The notes beneath the pieces are model-generated. The model searched no databases. It saw only the letters and a list, made by a program, of their open reading frames with translations, and was not told the DNA's origin. Below are positions 9,669-18,227 of a stretch of DNA of 64,000 bases, in pieces; position 1 is the stretch's first letter, and the number at the start of each line of letters is the position of its first letter. The translations under genes and the position numbers were made by a program. The stretch comes from Bacteroidales bacterium (GTDB lineage Bacteria > Bacteroidota > Bacteroidia > Bacteroidales > UBA932), in contig JALCMP010000004.1 in the NCBI GenBank assembly GCA_022648545.1, positions 34,655 through 98,654 on the forward strand. Direction: 5' to 3'.

Positions 9669-12521
9669 CTACTTTTCCGGCGTACTGCCGTGGCCCGATT
9701 CAGACGGATTCATAAGGATCTTACCAAAATGTCCCTTATCTACTATTTTCTTTGCAAATTTCTTTAGATTCTCCTTCGTAAGAACCTCCTTAACGGTCTT
9801 CACATAGTCGGAATGACGATCATATCCATATGATAAATAATCGCTCAGGACACCGAGCCAATAGCCGTTGGTTGTTATATCTTCAGGAAATTGCTTGAGC
9901 ATATTTTCCCTGGCCTTGGTAAAATAATCATCGTCTACTCCATTTTCAGCAGTTGCCTTAAGTTCGTCAAGAGTCTTCTTTACAAGCCTGTCGCTGTTCT
10001 TAGGTTCCATATCGAAATTTATCATGAATAAATACTCGTCGGACGGAATATTGGCTATATAACCGGTAACACCTACTCCGTAGGTTCCGCCTTCATCTTC
10101 CCTTATCGTCTTTGTATAATTCATTGTCATGATATCGGAAAATGCCTTCATTAAAATGGAATTCTTCATATCTTTCTTCATTTTGCCGCTATAGTAAAGA
10201 ATGACTGAAGTCTTGGGAGTTTTCATTGGAGTTTCGAATACGTTCGAGATACCCTTGTTCGTAAAGTGCACTATATTCTTTTTATCATATTTGCGGGATC
10301 CGGAGGATTTTACATCAAGGGATCCGAGATATTTTTGCAAAAGAGGTCTTATGGAATCATCGCTTATATTTCCTATTACTATCATTTTCATTCCCGAAGG
10401 ATCGGAAAACATTTTCGAGTATGCTTCAAGGAAATCCTTGGCGTTTATCTTGGACAACATTTCATCATTAAGAAGCGGTTTTCTGGACGAGTTTTCGAAC
10501 AAGACCTTAAGAAATTCATTCTGGAATATTACAGAAGGATCCTTCGTATAATTTTTCAAGGCCTGCTTCATTTGATTTACAGCAAGTTCAACTTCGCTTT
10601 CTTCCGAACGGGGATGGGAATACTGAAGATAAATCAGCTGCAATGCCGTTTCAAAATCTTTCACGGAAGATCTTCCGGAATATCCGTTTTCAGTGGTTGC
10701 CACATATGGAGAACAACTTACGTTCCTGCCGGAAAGCACTTTCGACAAATCGGTCATCTTGAATCCTGCAACGCCCTTGCTGGTTGCAAGATAAGGGAAT
10801 ATGCTTCTGTATACTTCCGGCATGCACCTGTCATCGAGAAGGGAGGAGCCTCCGGTAGTTATGGTTTTGAAAAGTATTTGGTCTTCCTTGAATTTGGTAG
10901 GTTTCAAAATAACTTCAATACCGTTATCAAGCGTTATCTTCCTTGTTCCGAATTCATATTCGCTGTCGGATTTTATTCCGCACCCCTTGAGCGAATCGGA
11001 ATTCATAAGAGAAGATGAAACCGCATTTATCTTTAAAGGTTTAACTTCGGCATTAAGCGAAGAATCGAAGGCTTTCAGCAATTCTTTTTCCGACGGAACG
11101 GATACTCCTTCCTTCTCGGGAGCACTGTATGATATGAAGGCATTTTTGGAAAGATCCATTCTGGAGACCATTGCATTGAATATTTGCGGGGTAAATATTG
11201 CAAAACAAGCCTTTGCCTGTTCATAATCATATGAAGGAGAAGTAAACGGAACTCCGTCTATGAAATCGTTTACATAATCGGGAACGATACTTCTGTTCTT
11301 ACGACTGTTCTCATTTGCCGCCGCATTTTCCAAAGATGAAAGTATTGACTTTTTAGCCCTGTCGAATTCATCGTCGGTGAATCCGTACTTTATCATCCTT
11401 TTAACTTCTGTTAGGCCCCTTTCGAACGCAGGGATGGCCTTTCCTTCCTTGGGCATTACATATAATACAAATGCATCGAGATATCTCAGCACATTTTCGT
11501 TGGCGGCAAGCTGCGCCATTACGAACGGAGCATCCGGGGTCTGTGCTATATCACTCAACCGGCTGTTGGCCATTTCATCGAATAACGAATAAAAGATATC
11601 GGTCATAAGTGAAATCTTCATGCCGCGGAACTGCCTTGGCATAGGAGAGCTCTTGACAATCAATTGAACGGATGTATTTGTAAGCTCGGGATCGGTAAAT
11701 ATATTAACCACAGGCTTCTCATTATCGACTGGCTTTATCTCCGGTCTGACAAGCGGATTTTGCGGATCCTCTAAATCTCCGAAAATGGATTTTATCTTTT
11801 TTTCCACCTCGGCAGGATTTATATCACCTACTACTATTATAGCCTGGTTATCGGGACGGTACCATTTTTTATAATAATTCCGCAATGTATCCCTCTTGAA
11901 ATTTTTAAGATTATCTTCGCTTCCGATGATCGTAAGATCTCCCAATTTGGTTCCGTTGTACAACTTATGAACCAGCGACATGGAGTTTCTGTAACTCGCG
12001 GTATTGGTAGTCCGTTTTTCTTCCAGGATTACCCCCCTTTCGTCGTCCACTTCCTTGGGATCCAGCGTTACATAAGCAGAAAAATCCTTCAATATAAGCA
12101 AAGAAGTATCTATTACGCCTTCTCTTATAAGCGGAACGTTGTTCAGCATATATTGTGTTTTCTCGAAACCCGTCTGCGCATTTATGTTCTTGCCGAATTT
12201 GGCACCTATGGACTCCATATATGAAATTATTCCCTTTCCAGGAAAATGGTCTGTCCCGTTGAAACACATATGTTCAAGGAAATGGGCAAGGCCGTCCTGA
12301 GCTGGCGTTTCATTTACGGCTCCGGAATTGGTTACAATATAGAAATCAGCACGTTTTGCAGGTTTCTCATTGTGCTTAATATAATAAGTCAGGCCGTTGG
12401 CAAGTTTGCCGGTTACAACGCTCGAATCCCTCTTCAACGGGGCCTGCGGATTAAACCCCTGTCCGAATGCCATTAATGTAGACAAAAGGAAAGCGGTAAT
12501 GGTAATAAATGTTTTCTTCAT
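9669..12521 (-). CDS. Periplasmic M16 (insulinase-family) zinc protease
   Basis: The 950-residue protein has an N-terminal signal peptide (MKKTFITITAFLLSTLMAFG) and two M16 halves. The inverted zinc site is complete in the first half: H80, E83 and H84 in HFLEH, with E161 about 77 residues later. The second half has no HxxEH, as is usual when one M16 half acts only as a substrate clamp. Such proteins degrade peptides in the Bacteroidota periplasm or outer membrane. The gene stands alone between a -7 box (12548-12555) and a strong terminator; no dedicated partner gene is adjacent. Confidence 0.93.
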   Translation of the reverse strand: MKKTFITITAFLLSTLMAFGQGFNPQAPLKRDSSVVTGKLANGLTYYIKHNEKPAKRADFYIVTNSGAVNETPAQDGLAHFLEHMCFNGTDHFPGKGIISYMESIGAKFGKNINAQTGFEKTQYMLNNVPLIREGVIDTSLLILKDFSAYVTLDPKEVDDERGVILEEKRTTNTASYRNSMSLVHKLYNGTKLGDLTIIGSEDNLKNFKRDTLRNYYKKWYRPDNQAIIVVGDINPAEVEKKIKSIFGDLEDPQNPLVRPEIKPVDNEKPVVNIFTDPELTNTSVQLIVKSSPMPRQFRGMKISLMTDIFYSLFDEMANSRLSDIAQTPDAPFVMAQLAANENVLRYLDAFVLYVMPKEGKAIPAFERGLTEVKRMIKYGFTDDEFDRAKKSILSSLENAAANENSRKNRSIVPDYVNDFIDGVPFTSPSYDYEQAKACFAIFTPQIFNAMVSRMDLSKNAFISYSAPEKEGVSVPSEKELLKAFDSSLNAEVKPLKINAVSSSLMNSDSLKGCGIKSDSEYEFGTRKITLDNGIEVILKPTKFKEDQILFKTITTGGSSLLDDRCMPEVYRSIFPYLATSKGVAGFKMTDLSKVLSGRNVSCSPYVATTENGYSGRSSVKDFETALQLIYLQYSHPRSEESEVELAVNQMKQALKNYTKDPSVIFQNEFLKVLFENSSRKPLLNDEMLSKINAKDFLEAYSKMFSDPSGMKMIVIGNISDDSIRPLLQKYLGSLDVKSSGSRKYDKKNIVHFTNKGISNVFETPMKTPKTSVILYYSGKMKKDMKNSILMKAFSDIMTMNYTKTIREDEGGTYGVGVTGYIANIPSDEYLFMINFDMEPKNSDRLVKKTLDELKATAENGVDDDYFTKARENMLKQFPEDITTNGYWLGVLSDYLSYGYDRHSDYVKTVKEVLTKENLKKFAKKIVDKGHFGKILMNPSESGHGSTPEK

Positions 12522-12547
12522 CGTTATAATTTTAACTATTCTTTAAA

Positions 12548-12555
12548 CAAATATA
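12548..12555 (-). promoter_or_regulatory. -7 promoter box of the M16 protease gene
   Basis: TATATTTG on the minus strand, 26 bases upstream of the ATG at 12521. Confidence 0.6.
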
Positions 12556-12629
12556 TAAAAAAAACATTTTGGATCTGGCATATTATTTGATTTTCTAATA
12601 AAATAAATAGAATTCAAAATCACATCATT

Positions 12630-13364
12630 ATGAAAAAATCATTACTTCTTGCAATAACGATATTGCTGGCGCTGGGATCGGCCGGAGCACAGGAATCACC
12701 AGAACCCGGACGGGAATTCATAGACGTATCGGCAAGCATCAGTAAAGATGTCACGCCCGACGAAATATATGTCGGTATTATAATAAACGAAAGAGACAAT
12801 AAGGGCAAGGCCTCGGTCGAACAACAGGAAAAGAATATGATAAAACTGCTGGAAGAAATGGGAACCGATCCTGGAAAGAATCTAACCGTAGACCATATGG
12901 ACAGCAGCCTGCAAAAATACTTCATGAAGAAAAACGCCATATACGCAACAAAGAGCTACACTCTTAAGCTATCAGACGAACAGCAGCTTGCGGCTGTATT
13001 CGACGCTTTGAATTCCATAAAGATATCCGAAATTTCCTTAAAAAAGACAAGGATATCCGACGAACTTCAGGAAAAAGTTAAACGCGAAATGCTAACCGAA
13101 GCCGCATCCAAGGCCCGGAAAAATGCAGAAATCCTTGCAGAAGCCGTCGGCAGCAAAGCAGGAGGAGCAATATACATACACAACTCCTATTCGCTGCAAC
13201 GGCCTTCCAACAGAATACTTTTAAAGTCTGAGACCCTCGAAGTTGCAGGGAACGGCAGTACCATAGAATCAATTCCATCCATAAATATTTCGAAAACTAC
13301 CGTTTTCGTTTCCGTCGAATGTAAATTCCGCCTCCTTTCCTCAACCGGATCCGATTCAAAATAA
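12630..13364 (+). CDS. SIMPL (DUF541) domain secreted protein
   Basis: The 244-residue protein has a signal peptide (residues 1-21, ending in SAGA-Q) followed by a SIMPL/DUF541 domain: the EFIDVSASISKDVTPDEIYVG opening strand, the helical KARKNAEILAEAVGSKAG segment and the closing FRLLSS strand are in the expected order. Family members are periplasmic or outer-membrane proteins linked to envelope stress in other bacteria; the molecular activity is unknown. It is divergent from the M16 protease and ends at a terminator shared with the rplI operon. I see no exact TAnnTTTG box upstream. Confidence 0.85.
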   Translation: MKKSLLLAITILLALGSAGAQESPEPGREFIDVSASISKDVTPDEIYVGIIINERDNKGKASVEQQEKNMIKLLEEMGTDPGKNLTVDHMDSSLQKYFMKKNAIYATKSYTLKLSDEQQLAAVFDALNSIKISEISLKKTRISDELQEKVKREMLTEAASKARKNAEILAEAVGSKAGGAIYIHNSYSLQRPSNRILLKSETLEVAGNGSTIESIPSINISKTTVFVSVECKFRLLSSTGSDSK

Positions 13365-13388
13365 TATTGATAGCAAATTGTAAAAAAC

Positions 13389-13425
13389 AAAGAGGGACCG
13401 CATCATTTTAATGCGATCCCTCTTT
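13389..13425. terminator. Bidirectional terminator between the SIMPL gene and rplI
   Basis: AAAGAGGGA and TCCCTCTTT form the base of a 15-bp stem with one internal C-A/G-U position. A and T tracts on both sides let it serve both convergent genes. Confidence 0.85.
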
Positions 13426-13453
13426 AATATTGTCAGGCAGCTAAACTGCTATT

Positions 13454-13927
13454 TTATTCTGCTTTTTCCTTTTCGGAAGCATCTTCGTCTACTACTTCGA
13501 CATTTACAGTGGCATATATGTTTTTATAGCAGCCGATTTTAGCATTATACTCACCGATTTCCTGAATTTTGTCATCGGCAACCTCTATGCTCTTTCTGTC
13601 TATATCAAATCCTTTTGCAGCAAGTGCATCGGCAATCTGTATACTGTTGACAGAACCATATATCTTACCGGAATTGCTCACTTTGGTTGCTATAGTAACC
13701 TTTATACCTTCGAGTTTGGCAGCCAAAGCCTTTGCATCATCTATAAGCTTGGCTTCCTTATGTGCTCTCTGTCTCGTATTTTCCGCAAGCACTTTCTTTG
13801 CGGAGACAGTTGCTATAGTAGCCATTCCCCTTGGTATGAGGTAATTTACGGCATAGCCATTCTTTACATTAACGATATCGTCCTTGTGTCCCAAATTACG
13901 GACATCCTGTTTCAAAATAATCTCCAT
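13454..13927 (-). CDS. rplI: 50S ribosomal protein bL9
   Basis: The 157-residue protein opens with the bL9 N-terminal domain (MEIILKQDVRNLGHKDDIV, then GYAVNYLIPRGMA), continues as the long connecting helix and ends in the C-terminal domain followed by an acidic tail of about 10 residues. bL9 projects from the L1-stalk side of the 50S subunit. It is the last gene of rpsF-rpsR-rplI, 12 bases after rpsR, and ends before a bidirectional terminator. Confidence 0.98.
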   Translation of the reverse strand: MEIILKQDVRNLGHKDDIVNVKNGYAVNYLIPRGMATIATVSAKKVLAENTRQRAHKEAKLIDDAKALAAKLEGIKVTIATKVSNSGKIYGSVNSIQIADALAAKGFDIDRKSIEVADDKIQEIGEYNAKIGCYKNIYATVNVEVVDEDASEKEKAE

Positions 13928-13939
13928 TGTAAACCTCCT

Positions 13940-14212
13940 CTACTTCAATAAATCAGTTACATAAGGCAGCAAAGCCAAATGTCTGGCACGCTTTACAGCC
14001 TGAGCTACCTTTTTTTGGAACTTCAGCGAAGTTCCTGTAATCCTGCGCGGAAGCAATTTACCCTGTTCGTTAAGGAATTTCTTAAGAAACTCGGGATCCT
14101 TGTAATCCACATATTTTATATGCGCCTTTTTGAAACGGCAATATTTCTTTTTCTTAACTTCCACCGTAGGCGGATTAAGATATCTTATTTCATTATTATT
14201 GCGACCTGCCAT
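13940..14212 (-). CDS. rpsR: 30S ribosomal protein bS18
   Basis: The 90-residue protein carries the bS18 core: [23 protein letters not shown], then [11 protein letters not shown] and the basic [12 protein letters not shown] helix. bS18 pairs with bS6 on the 30S platform. It lies 3 bases downstream of rpsF and 12 upstream of rplI in the standard operon order. Confidence 0.98.
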   Translation of the reverse strand: MAGRNNNEIRYLNPPTVEVKKKKYCRFKKAHIKYVDYKDPEFLKKFLNEQGKLLPRRITGTSLKFQKKVAQAVKRARHLALLPYVTDLLK

Positions 14213-14215
14213 AAT

Positions 14216-14632
14216 TTATTCCTCCTCTGCTTCTTTATTTTCGTTGGCTTTTGCCTTCGATTGCTCTTTATTCTTGTTTACTTCGGTCTTATCGGAATTT
14301 GAGCTCTTGTTGCTTCTTCTTTTCTCAGCATAGGCAACGGCGTTCTTATCCAGGGATACGGTAAGATACCTTATTATCCTCTCATCCCTTTTGTATTGCG
14401 TTTCAAGTACATCTATAAATTGAGAATCCGCAACAAACTCAATAAGATGATAAAAACCCGTGGTTTTCTTCTGGATCGTATAGGCCAGCTTCTTAAGGCC
14501 CCAATCCTCATCATATACAATCTCCCCTCCGTTATCTCTTATAAGGTCGAGATACTTGGTGACCGCTTCCTTCATCTGGGTTTCAGACAAAACGGGAGTT
14601 GCAATGAAAACGGTTTCGTAATGCTTTAACAT
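14216..14632 (-). CDS. rpsF: 30S ribosomal protein bS6
   Basis: Residues 1-100 form the bS6 ferredoxin-like fold (MLKHYETVFIATPVLSE, KKLAYTIQKKTTGFYHLIEF). Residues from about 104 to 138 are a low-complexity Lys/Asn/Glu/Ser tail that most bS6 proteins lack or have in shorter form. It is the first gene of the rpsF-rpsR-rplI operon. A full promoter lies at 14718-14749, and the 5' leader contains a CCG-bearing stem-loop that may bind the bS6:bS18 complex. Confidence 0.97.
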   Translation of the reverse strand: MLKHYETVFIATPVLSETQMKEAVTKYLDLIRDNGGEIVYDEDWGLKKLAYTIQKKTTGFYHLIEFVADSQFIDVLETQYKRDERIIRYLTVSLDKNAVAYAEKRRSNKSSNSDKTEVNKNKEQSKAKANENKEAEEE

Positions 14633-14667
14633 TTCTCGTTGTGTTAAATTATTTTAATTAATTATAA

Positions 14668-14714
14668 CCCGCCCTCCATCAATGTAATTTGCAACATTAC
14701 TCCGGATTACGGGG
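14668..14714 (-). promoter_or_regulatory. Candidate S6:S18-binding leader of the rpsF operon
   Basis: Read leftward, the predicted mRNA begins with CCCCG, which pairs with CGGG 40 bases later. Inside is a CCG followed by a 6-bp hairpin (TAATGT with ACATTG). This matches the known S6:S18 mRNA motif, in which the ribosomal protein pair recognises a CCG next to a stem and represses its own operon. The match is by eye to the described pattern, not by covariance model. Confidence 0.5.
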
Positions 14715-14717
14715 TTG

Positions 14718-14749
14718 CAAATGTATACAAATTATTTATATTCAACAAA
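14718..14749 (-). promoter_or_regulatory. Promoter of rpsF-rpsR-rplI
   Basis: On the minus strand TTTG (14749-14746), 20-base spacer and TACATTTG (14725-14718) form a full promoter. The -33 box overlaps the T-tract of the terminator just upstream, so the two units are packed without spare sequence. Confidence 0.85.
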
Positions 14750-14784
14750 AAAAAGGAAAAGACAACCATAAGGCCGTCTTTTCC
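14747..14784 (-). terminator. Strong terminator upstream of the rpsF promoter
   Basis: On the minus strand a 13-bp stem (two G-U pairs) closed by a TTAT loop is followed by eight T residues. It would end the putative short RNA and any read-through from the regulator gene at 15054-16739. Confidence 0.9.
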
Positions 14785-14827
14785 TCCGCTTAAATACGAT
14801 TGTTAATAATTCTTTTACTTCGTTTCA
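14747..14827 (-). ncRNA. Putative small RNA of about 80 nt
   Basis: A full promoter on the minus strand (TTTG, 20 bases, TATCTTTG at 14863-14832) is followed about 75-80 bases later by a textbook terminator (14784-14747). No start codon with a plausible frame lies between them. The 5' half is A-rich and looks unstructured; the 3' half is the terminator stem. The 5' end is estimated from promoter spacing. It could instead be an attenuated upstream leader of rpsF. Confidence 0.5.
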
Positions 14828-14874
14828 ATTGCAAAGATAAACCCTGCAGAATGCAGATACAAATAAAACGAAGT
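14817..14874. promoter_or_regulatory. Promoter of the putative small RNA with flanking inverted repeats
   Basis: The boxes at 14832-14839 (TATCTTTG) and 14860-14863 (TTTG) read on the minus strand with an exact 20-base spacer. A perfect 9-bp inverted repeat, ACTTCGTTT at 14817-14825 and AAACGAAGT at 14866-14874, brackets them. A second one, CTGCA-N3-TGCAG at 14844-14856, sits in the spacer. Both look like operator half-sites. Confidence 0.55.
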
Positions 14875-15053
14875 CTATTTTCTTGCATTTGCTATTATCA
14901 GCAACCTATAAATAAGGTATTTACGACAGAACAGGAATTACAAATCTTGCGAAAACATTAAAGCATTAATAATTAGTCCATTACAGCAACAGAGGCCAAC
15001 ACTAATAGGTAACTGTTTAATAATAAGCCAATTATCCGCAAACACGACAGCAA

Positions 15054-16739
15054 TCAAAAATCCATGGACTCATCTTCTTTTATAAGATCGGAAATTTTCC
15101 TTTTAAGTCTGCTTTTGCGTACATATATATTTTGAGGGGTATCATTCAATATAACACTCATTTCCTGCGGAGAGAATCCGGCATATATGAGATTCAGCAA
15201 TTTTATATTATCCTCGCATATAGAAGGATAACTTTTTCTTATCTTAGAGATGGCTCCGTTGTTCTTTGCATCCACCACCTCTTCCATGGTCCTGAACATA
15301 TCGGTTTCCGGAGAACGCAGCGATATGAGCTCATCAACTTTTTTTTGCAATTTTTTGGAAGAGCCGTATTGGTAATATGTCCCGGCGAGCTCCCTTACTT
15401 CCGCAAAACGATTTTCAAGCAATCCCTTAAGTTTCTTCTCATTTTCCTTATGCTCGTCCAGATCGTCCAGGAGTGCGTTTCTATATTTTGAAGCTTCTTC
15501 GGCCATTACCAGATATTCTTCGATTTTCTTGTTTTTTTCACGAATACGGTTCCTGATATATGAAAAAATCATGAACGATATAAATATTACGGCCGTTATT
15601 ACCAATAAGAAAATTATAAGCATGAGTCTATTCCTGATCTTAACGGCTTTATTTTCCATGACCAGCCTCCGGTTCCTGTATTCCTGTTCGATATCCCTTA
15701 TAGACCTTACCTTGTCCGAAGAATTGATATCGTCCATTATCTCTGCGTATTTGCGATTATATTCGAGGGCCTTTTCATAATCTCTGTCCGACTGCGCAAC
15801 CGAACATAAAAGAGAATAAATCCCGGCTTTCTCTACAGGCTTAAGATCCGACGAAGCTGTCATGTATTTTTTGGCATACCCCGCGGCCTTTTTCCCGTCG
15901 CCTCTGTCCATATAAAGGCAGGCCAGCATAATATAATTATCCAAAGGCACGGTATCATGCGTATAAGTTTTGTATATATAAGAAAGATTATGCAATATTC
16001 CGTCTGAAGAAGCACCAATGGAAAATTTAACGCCTTCTATGGATGTCAGATAGGAAACATAAGAAACAGTATCGGCCAATTTCCGGGAAATCACAGCAGC
16101 GCGTGAATAATATGATACCGCCTTTATATTGGCACCAAGCATTCCGCACTCTTTCCCGGCAGATCCCAGAAGCCTCATGTACAAGCTGTTGCACGTATCG
16201 CGCTTTATAATTGAAACACCTTTCTCGTACATTGAAAGAGCTCTGGTAAAATTCATGCGTTCATGATAAAGTCTCCCCTTGTGCAAATATATCTGTGCCG
16301 AATAATACACTCCGGGATACCTCAGCCTGCCATTCCAATAACCGGCAAGAACATATTGTTCCATAGCTCCGTAATAATCGTCCCCTTTTTCAAGAAGACG
16401 TCCCAGATAATACCGCGACAGCATTTTCTCCCTTGCAGTACCATTAGATGAAAAATAGCCGGCGGCCTCCTTCATTTCGCTTTCGCCGATAAGAGGAAGT
16501 CCGCTTCTGTCGAGAGCCATTATATTGCATAAAAAAAAACGCGATTTTTCAGCAGTAGTGGAAATATCGCTCATTTTAACAGTATTTAATACTGCCAGCG
16601 CACTGTCGGGGTTATAAGATAAAAGACTATCCGCCTTTTGTACTGCAAGCATTACACCGGAGGGTCTGTCTCCACTGCACGCCACAGCCAAAAGGCAGGA
16701 TAGTAGACCTGTAAATAATAAATTGCGAAAGGAATCCAT
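15054..16739 (-). CDS. TPR - transmembrane - coiled-coil - HTH lipoprotein-type regulator
   Basis: The 561-residue protein begins with a lipoprotein signal (LLAVAC, cysteine 21). Tetratricopeptide-like helical repeats fill residues 30-350, one transmembrane helix spans about 372-395, and a charged coiled coil follows. The C-terminus (about 508-545) is a LuxR-like helix-turn-helix (AGFSPQEMSVILNDTPQNIYVRKSRL split over two helices). This layout is common in Bacteroidales and suggests a sensor with a periplasmic TPR part and a cytoplasmic DNA-binding part. A lipid anchor together with a TM helix is odd; the start may instead be a simple signal-anchor. Its ATG directly abuts the pepD stop codon, so it is translated from the pepD operon. 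Ligand and target are unknown. Confidence 0.75.
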   Translation of the reverse strand: MDSFRNLLFTGLLSCLLAVACSGDRPSGVMLAVQKADSLLSYNPDSALAVLNTVKMSDISTTAEKSRFFLCNIMALDRSGLPLIGESEMKEAAGYFSSNGTAREKMLSRYYLGRLLEKGDDYYGAMEQYVLAGYWNGRLRYPGVYYSAQIYLHKGRLYHERMNFTRALSMYEKGVSIIKRDTCNSLYMRLLGSAGKECGMLGANIKAVSYYSRAAVISRKLADTVSYVSYLTSIEGVKFSIGASSDGILHNLSYIYKTYTHDTVPLDNYIMLACLYMDRGDGKKAAGYAKKYMTASSDLKPVEKAGIYSLLCSVAQSDRDYEKALEYNRKYAEIMDDINSSDKVRSIRDIEQEYRNRRLVMENKAVKIRNRLMLIIFLLVITAVIFISFMIFSYIRNRIREKNKKIEEYLVMAEEASKYRNALLDDLDEHKENEKKLKGLLENRFAEVRELAGTYYQYGSSKKLQKKVDELISLRSPETDMFRTMEEVVDAKNNGAISKIRKSYPSICEDNIKLLNLIYAGFSPQEMSVILNDTPQNIYVRKSRLKRKISDLIKEDESMDF

Positions 16740-18194
16740 CTATTTTTCCGGGGCTTTTTCAAGCACGGCGGTAATGAATTTCCATAATTTGGCTACACTT
16801 TTTATTTCACATCTCTCCATTGGAGAATGCGGGGATTTTAAAGTAGGGCCGGTAGAAACCATATCCCAGTTCGGATATGTAGCCCCCAAAATGCCACACT
16901 CCAGTCCGGCATGTATAGACATTACTTTTGCAGGCTTTCCGAATAATCCTTCATAGACGGAAATCATCTCTTTTAATATAGGAGATTCCATATTTGGATT
17001 CCAACCGGAATAGCCGCCGGAAAACTTCACTTCGGCTCCACCAAGTTCAAGAACGGACCTTATCTTCTCCGCAAGATTATATTTGGCGGAATCCACCGAA
17101 CTCCTCATAAGAGTTATAACATGTACGGCTTTTTCATCCGTTGAAACTATAGCCATATTATTGGAGGTTTCAACCATGCCGGGCATCTCATCGCTCATTC
17201 TTTCAACTCCGTCGGGACATCCGTATATTGCCTTTATTATATTAAGGGCATCTTTTCCGGATATAGCCGCAGCTGGAACCGCAACGGGAGAGACTTCGAT
17301 CTTCTGATCTTTGTCGGTCGCAGAATATTCGCTTTTAACAGCTTCTGCTATTTCCGCAATCTTTTCAGATGCTTTGTCGTATTTATCAGACGGAACAGCT
17401 ATTACTGCTTCACACTCGCGAGGAATGGAATTTCTCATATTGCCACCGTTCATGCTCACAAGCACGGCACCCGTATCGCGTAAAAGAGGAAGGATGATTC
17501 TGGTCATAACTTTGTTGGCATTAGCCCGGCAGAGTATTATATCCATACCGGAATGGCCGCCTACGAATCCAGAAGCTTCTATCTTCAAAGCCTTGTATCC
17601 CGAAGGGATTCGTTCCCTGGAATAAGAGAAAGAAGCGTCGCAATCCAGTCCGCCGGCACAACCGACGTAAAGCTCTCCTTCTGTTTCCGAATCCAGATTT
17701 ACAAGTATGTCGCCTCTCAGAAGGCCGGGTTTAAGAGCCCTGGCTCCGGTCATTCCCGTCTCTTCGTCAACTGTAAACAATGCTTCCAGAGGGCCATGGG
17801 ACAAATCGGTCGATTCCAGCACGGCAAGTGCTACGGCAACGCCCATGCCATCGTCGGCCCCAAGAGTAGTTCCGGTAGCGTAAACCCATTCTCCCTCTAT
17901 TCTCGGCTGAATAGCATCTTTGGTAAAATCAAAGATAACATCGCCGTCTTTCTGAGGTACCATATCCATATGGCCCTGAAGGATTATCCCTTTTCTGTTT
18001 TCCATTCCGGGTGTTGCAGGTTTACGTATTATTACGTTGCCGGCTTCGTCCCTCACGGTTTCCAGGCCAAGCTTTCTGCCGAACTGATAAAGATAATCGG
18101 CCACCTTTTCCTCATGTTTAGACGGACGTGGGATTTTTGTAAGTTCATAGAAATTCTTCCACACGCATTTTGGATCCAATTCTGTTATTTTCAT
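16740..18194 (-). CDS. pepD: Aminoacyl-histidine dipeptidase (PepD, M20 family)
   Basis: The 484-residue protein matches the long M20C dipeptidases that cleave Xaa-His and related dipeptides with a two-zinc centre. The metal and catalytic residues are visible in GHMDMVPQ (His, Asp), ADDGMG (bridging Asp), DEETGMTGA (Glu pair) and the C-terminal HAGLECG histidine. The lid-domain segment GGHSGMD is present. It follows the DUF4831 gene by 33 bases and precedes the TPR regulator with no gap, forming a three-gene leftward operon. Confidence 0.95.
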   Translation of the reverse strand: MKITELDPKCVWKNFYELTKIPRPSKHEEKVADYLYQFGRKLGLETVRDEAGNVIIRKPATPGMENRKGIILQGHMDMVPQKDGDVIFDFTKDAIQPRIEGEWVYATGTTLGADDGMGVAVALAVLESTDLSHGPLEALFTVDEETGMTGARALKPGLLRGDILVNLDSETEGELYVGCAGGLDCDASFSYSRERIPSGYKALKIEASGFVGGHSGMDIILCRANANKVMTRIILPLLRDTGAVLVSMNGGNMRNSIPRECEAVIAVPSDKYDKASEKIAEIAEAVKSEYSATDKDQKIEVSPVAVPAAAISGKDALNIIKAIYGCPDGVERMSDEMPGMVETSNNMAIVSTDEKAVHVITLMRSSVDSAKYNLAEKIRSVLELGGAEVKFSGGYSGWNPNMESPILKEMISVYEGLFGKPAKVMSIHAGLECGILGATYPNWDMVSTGPTLKSPHSPMERCEIKSVAKLWKFITAVLEKAPEK

Positions 18195-18227
18195 GATAAC
18201 AATGTATTTTATTAATTATACAACTGA

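Larger units (their letters stand above)
14633..15053. other. 421-base intergenic region upstream of rpsF
   Basis: No protein gene is supported here. From right to left it holds about 180 bases with nothing recognised, a promoter flanked by an inverted repeat (14817-14874), a putative short RNA ending in a strong terminator (14747-14784), the rpsF promoter (14718-14749) and the rpsF leader element (14668-14714). All signals face left. Confidence 0.7.

Noticed and set aside
10266..11018. A 250-codon plus-strand frame opposite the M16 protease
   Set aside because: It is a reading-frame shadow of a well-supported gene.
17553..18215. A 220-codon plus-strand frame opposite pepD
   Set aside because: It overlaps conserved catalytic blocks of pepD and shows no recognisable domain.
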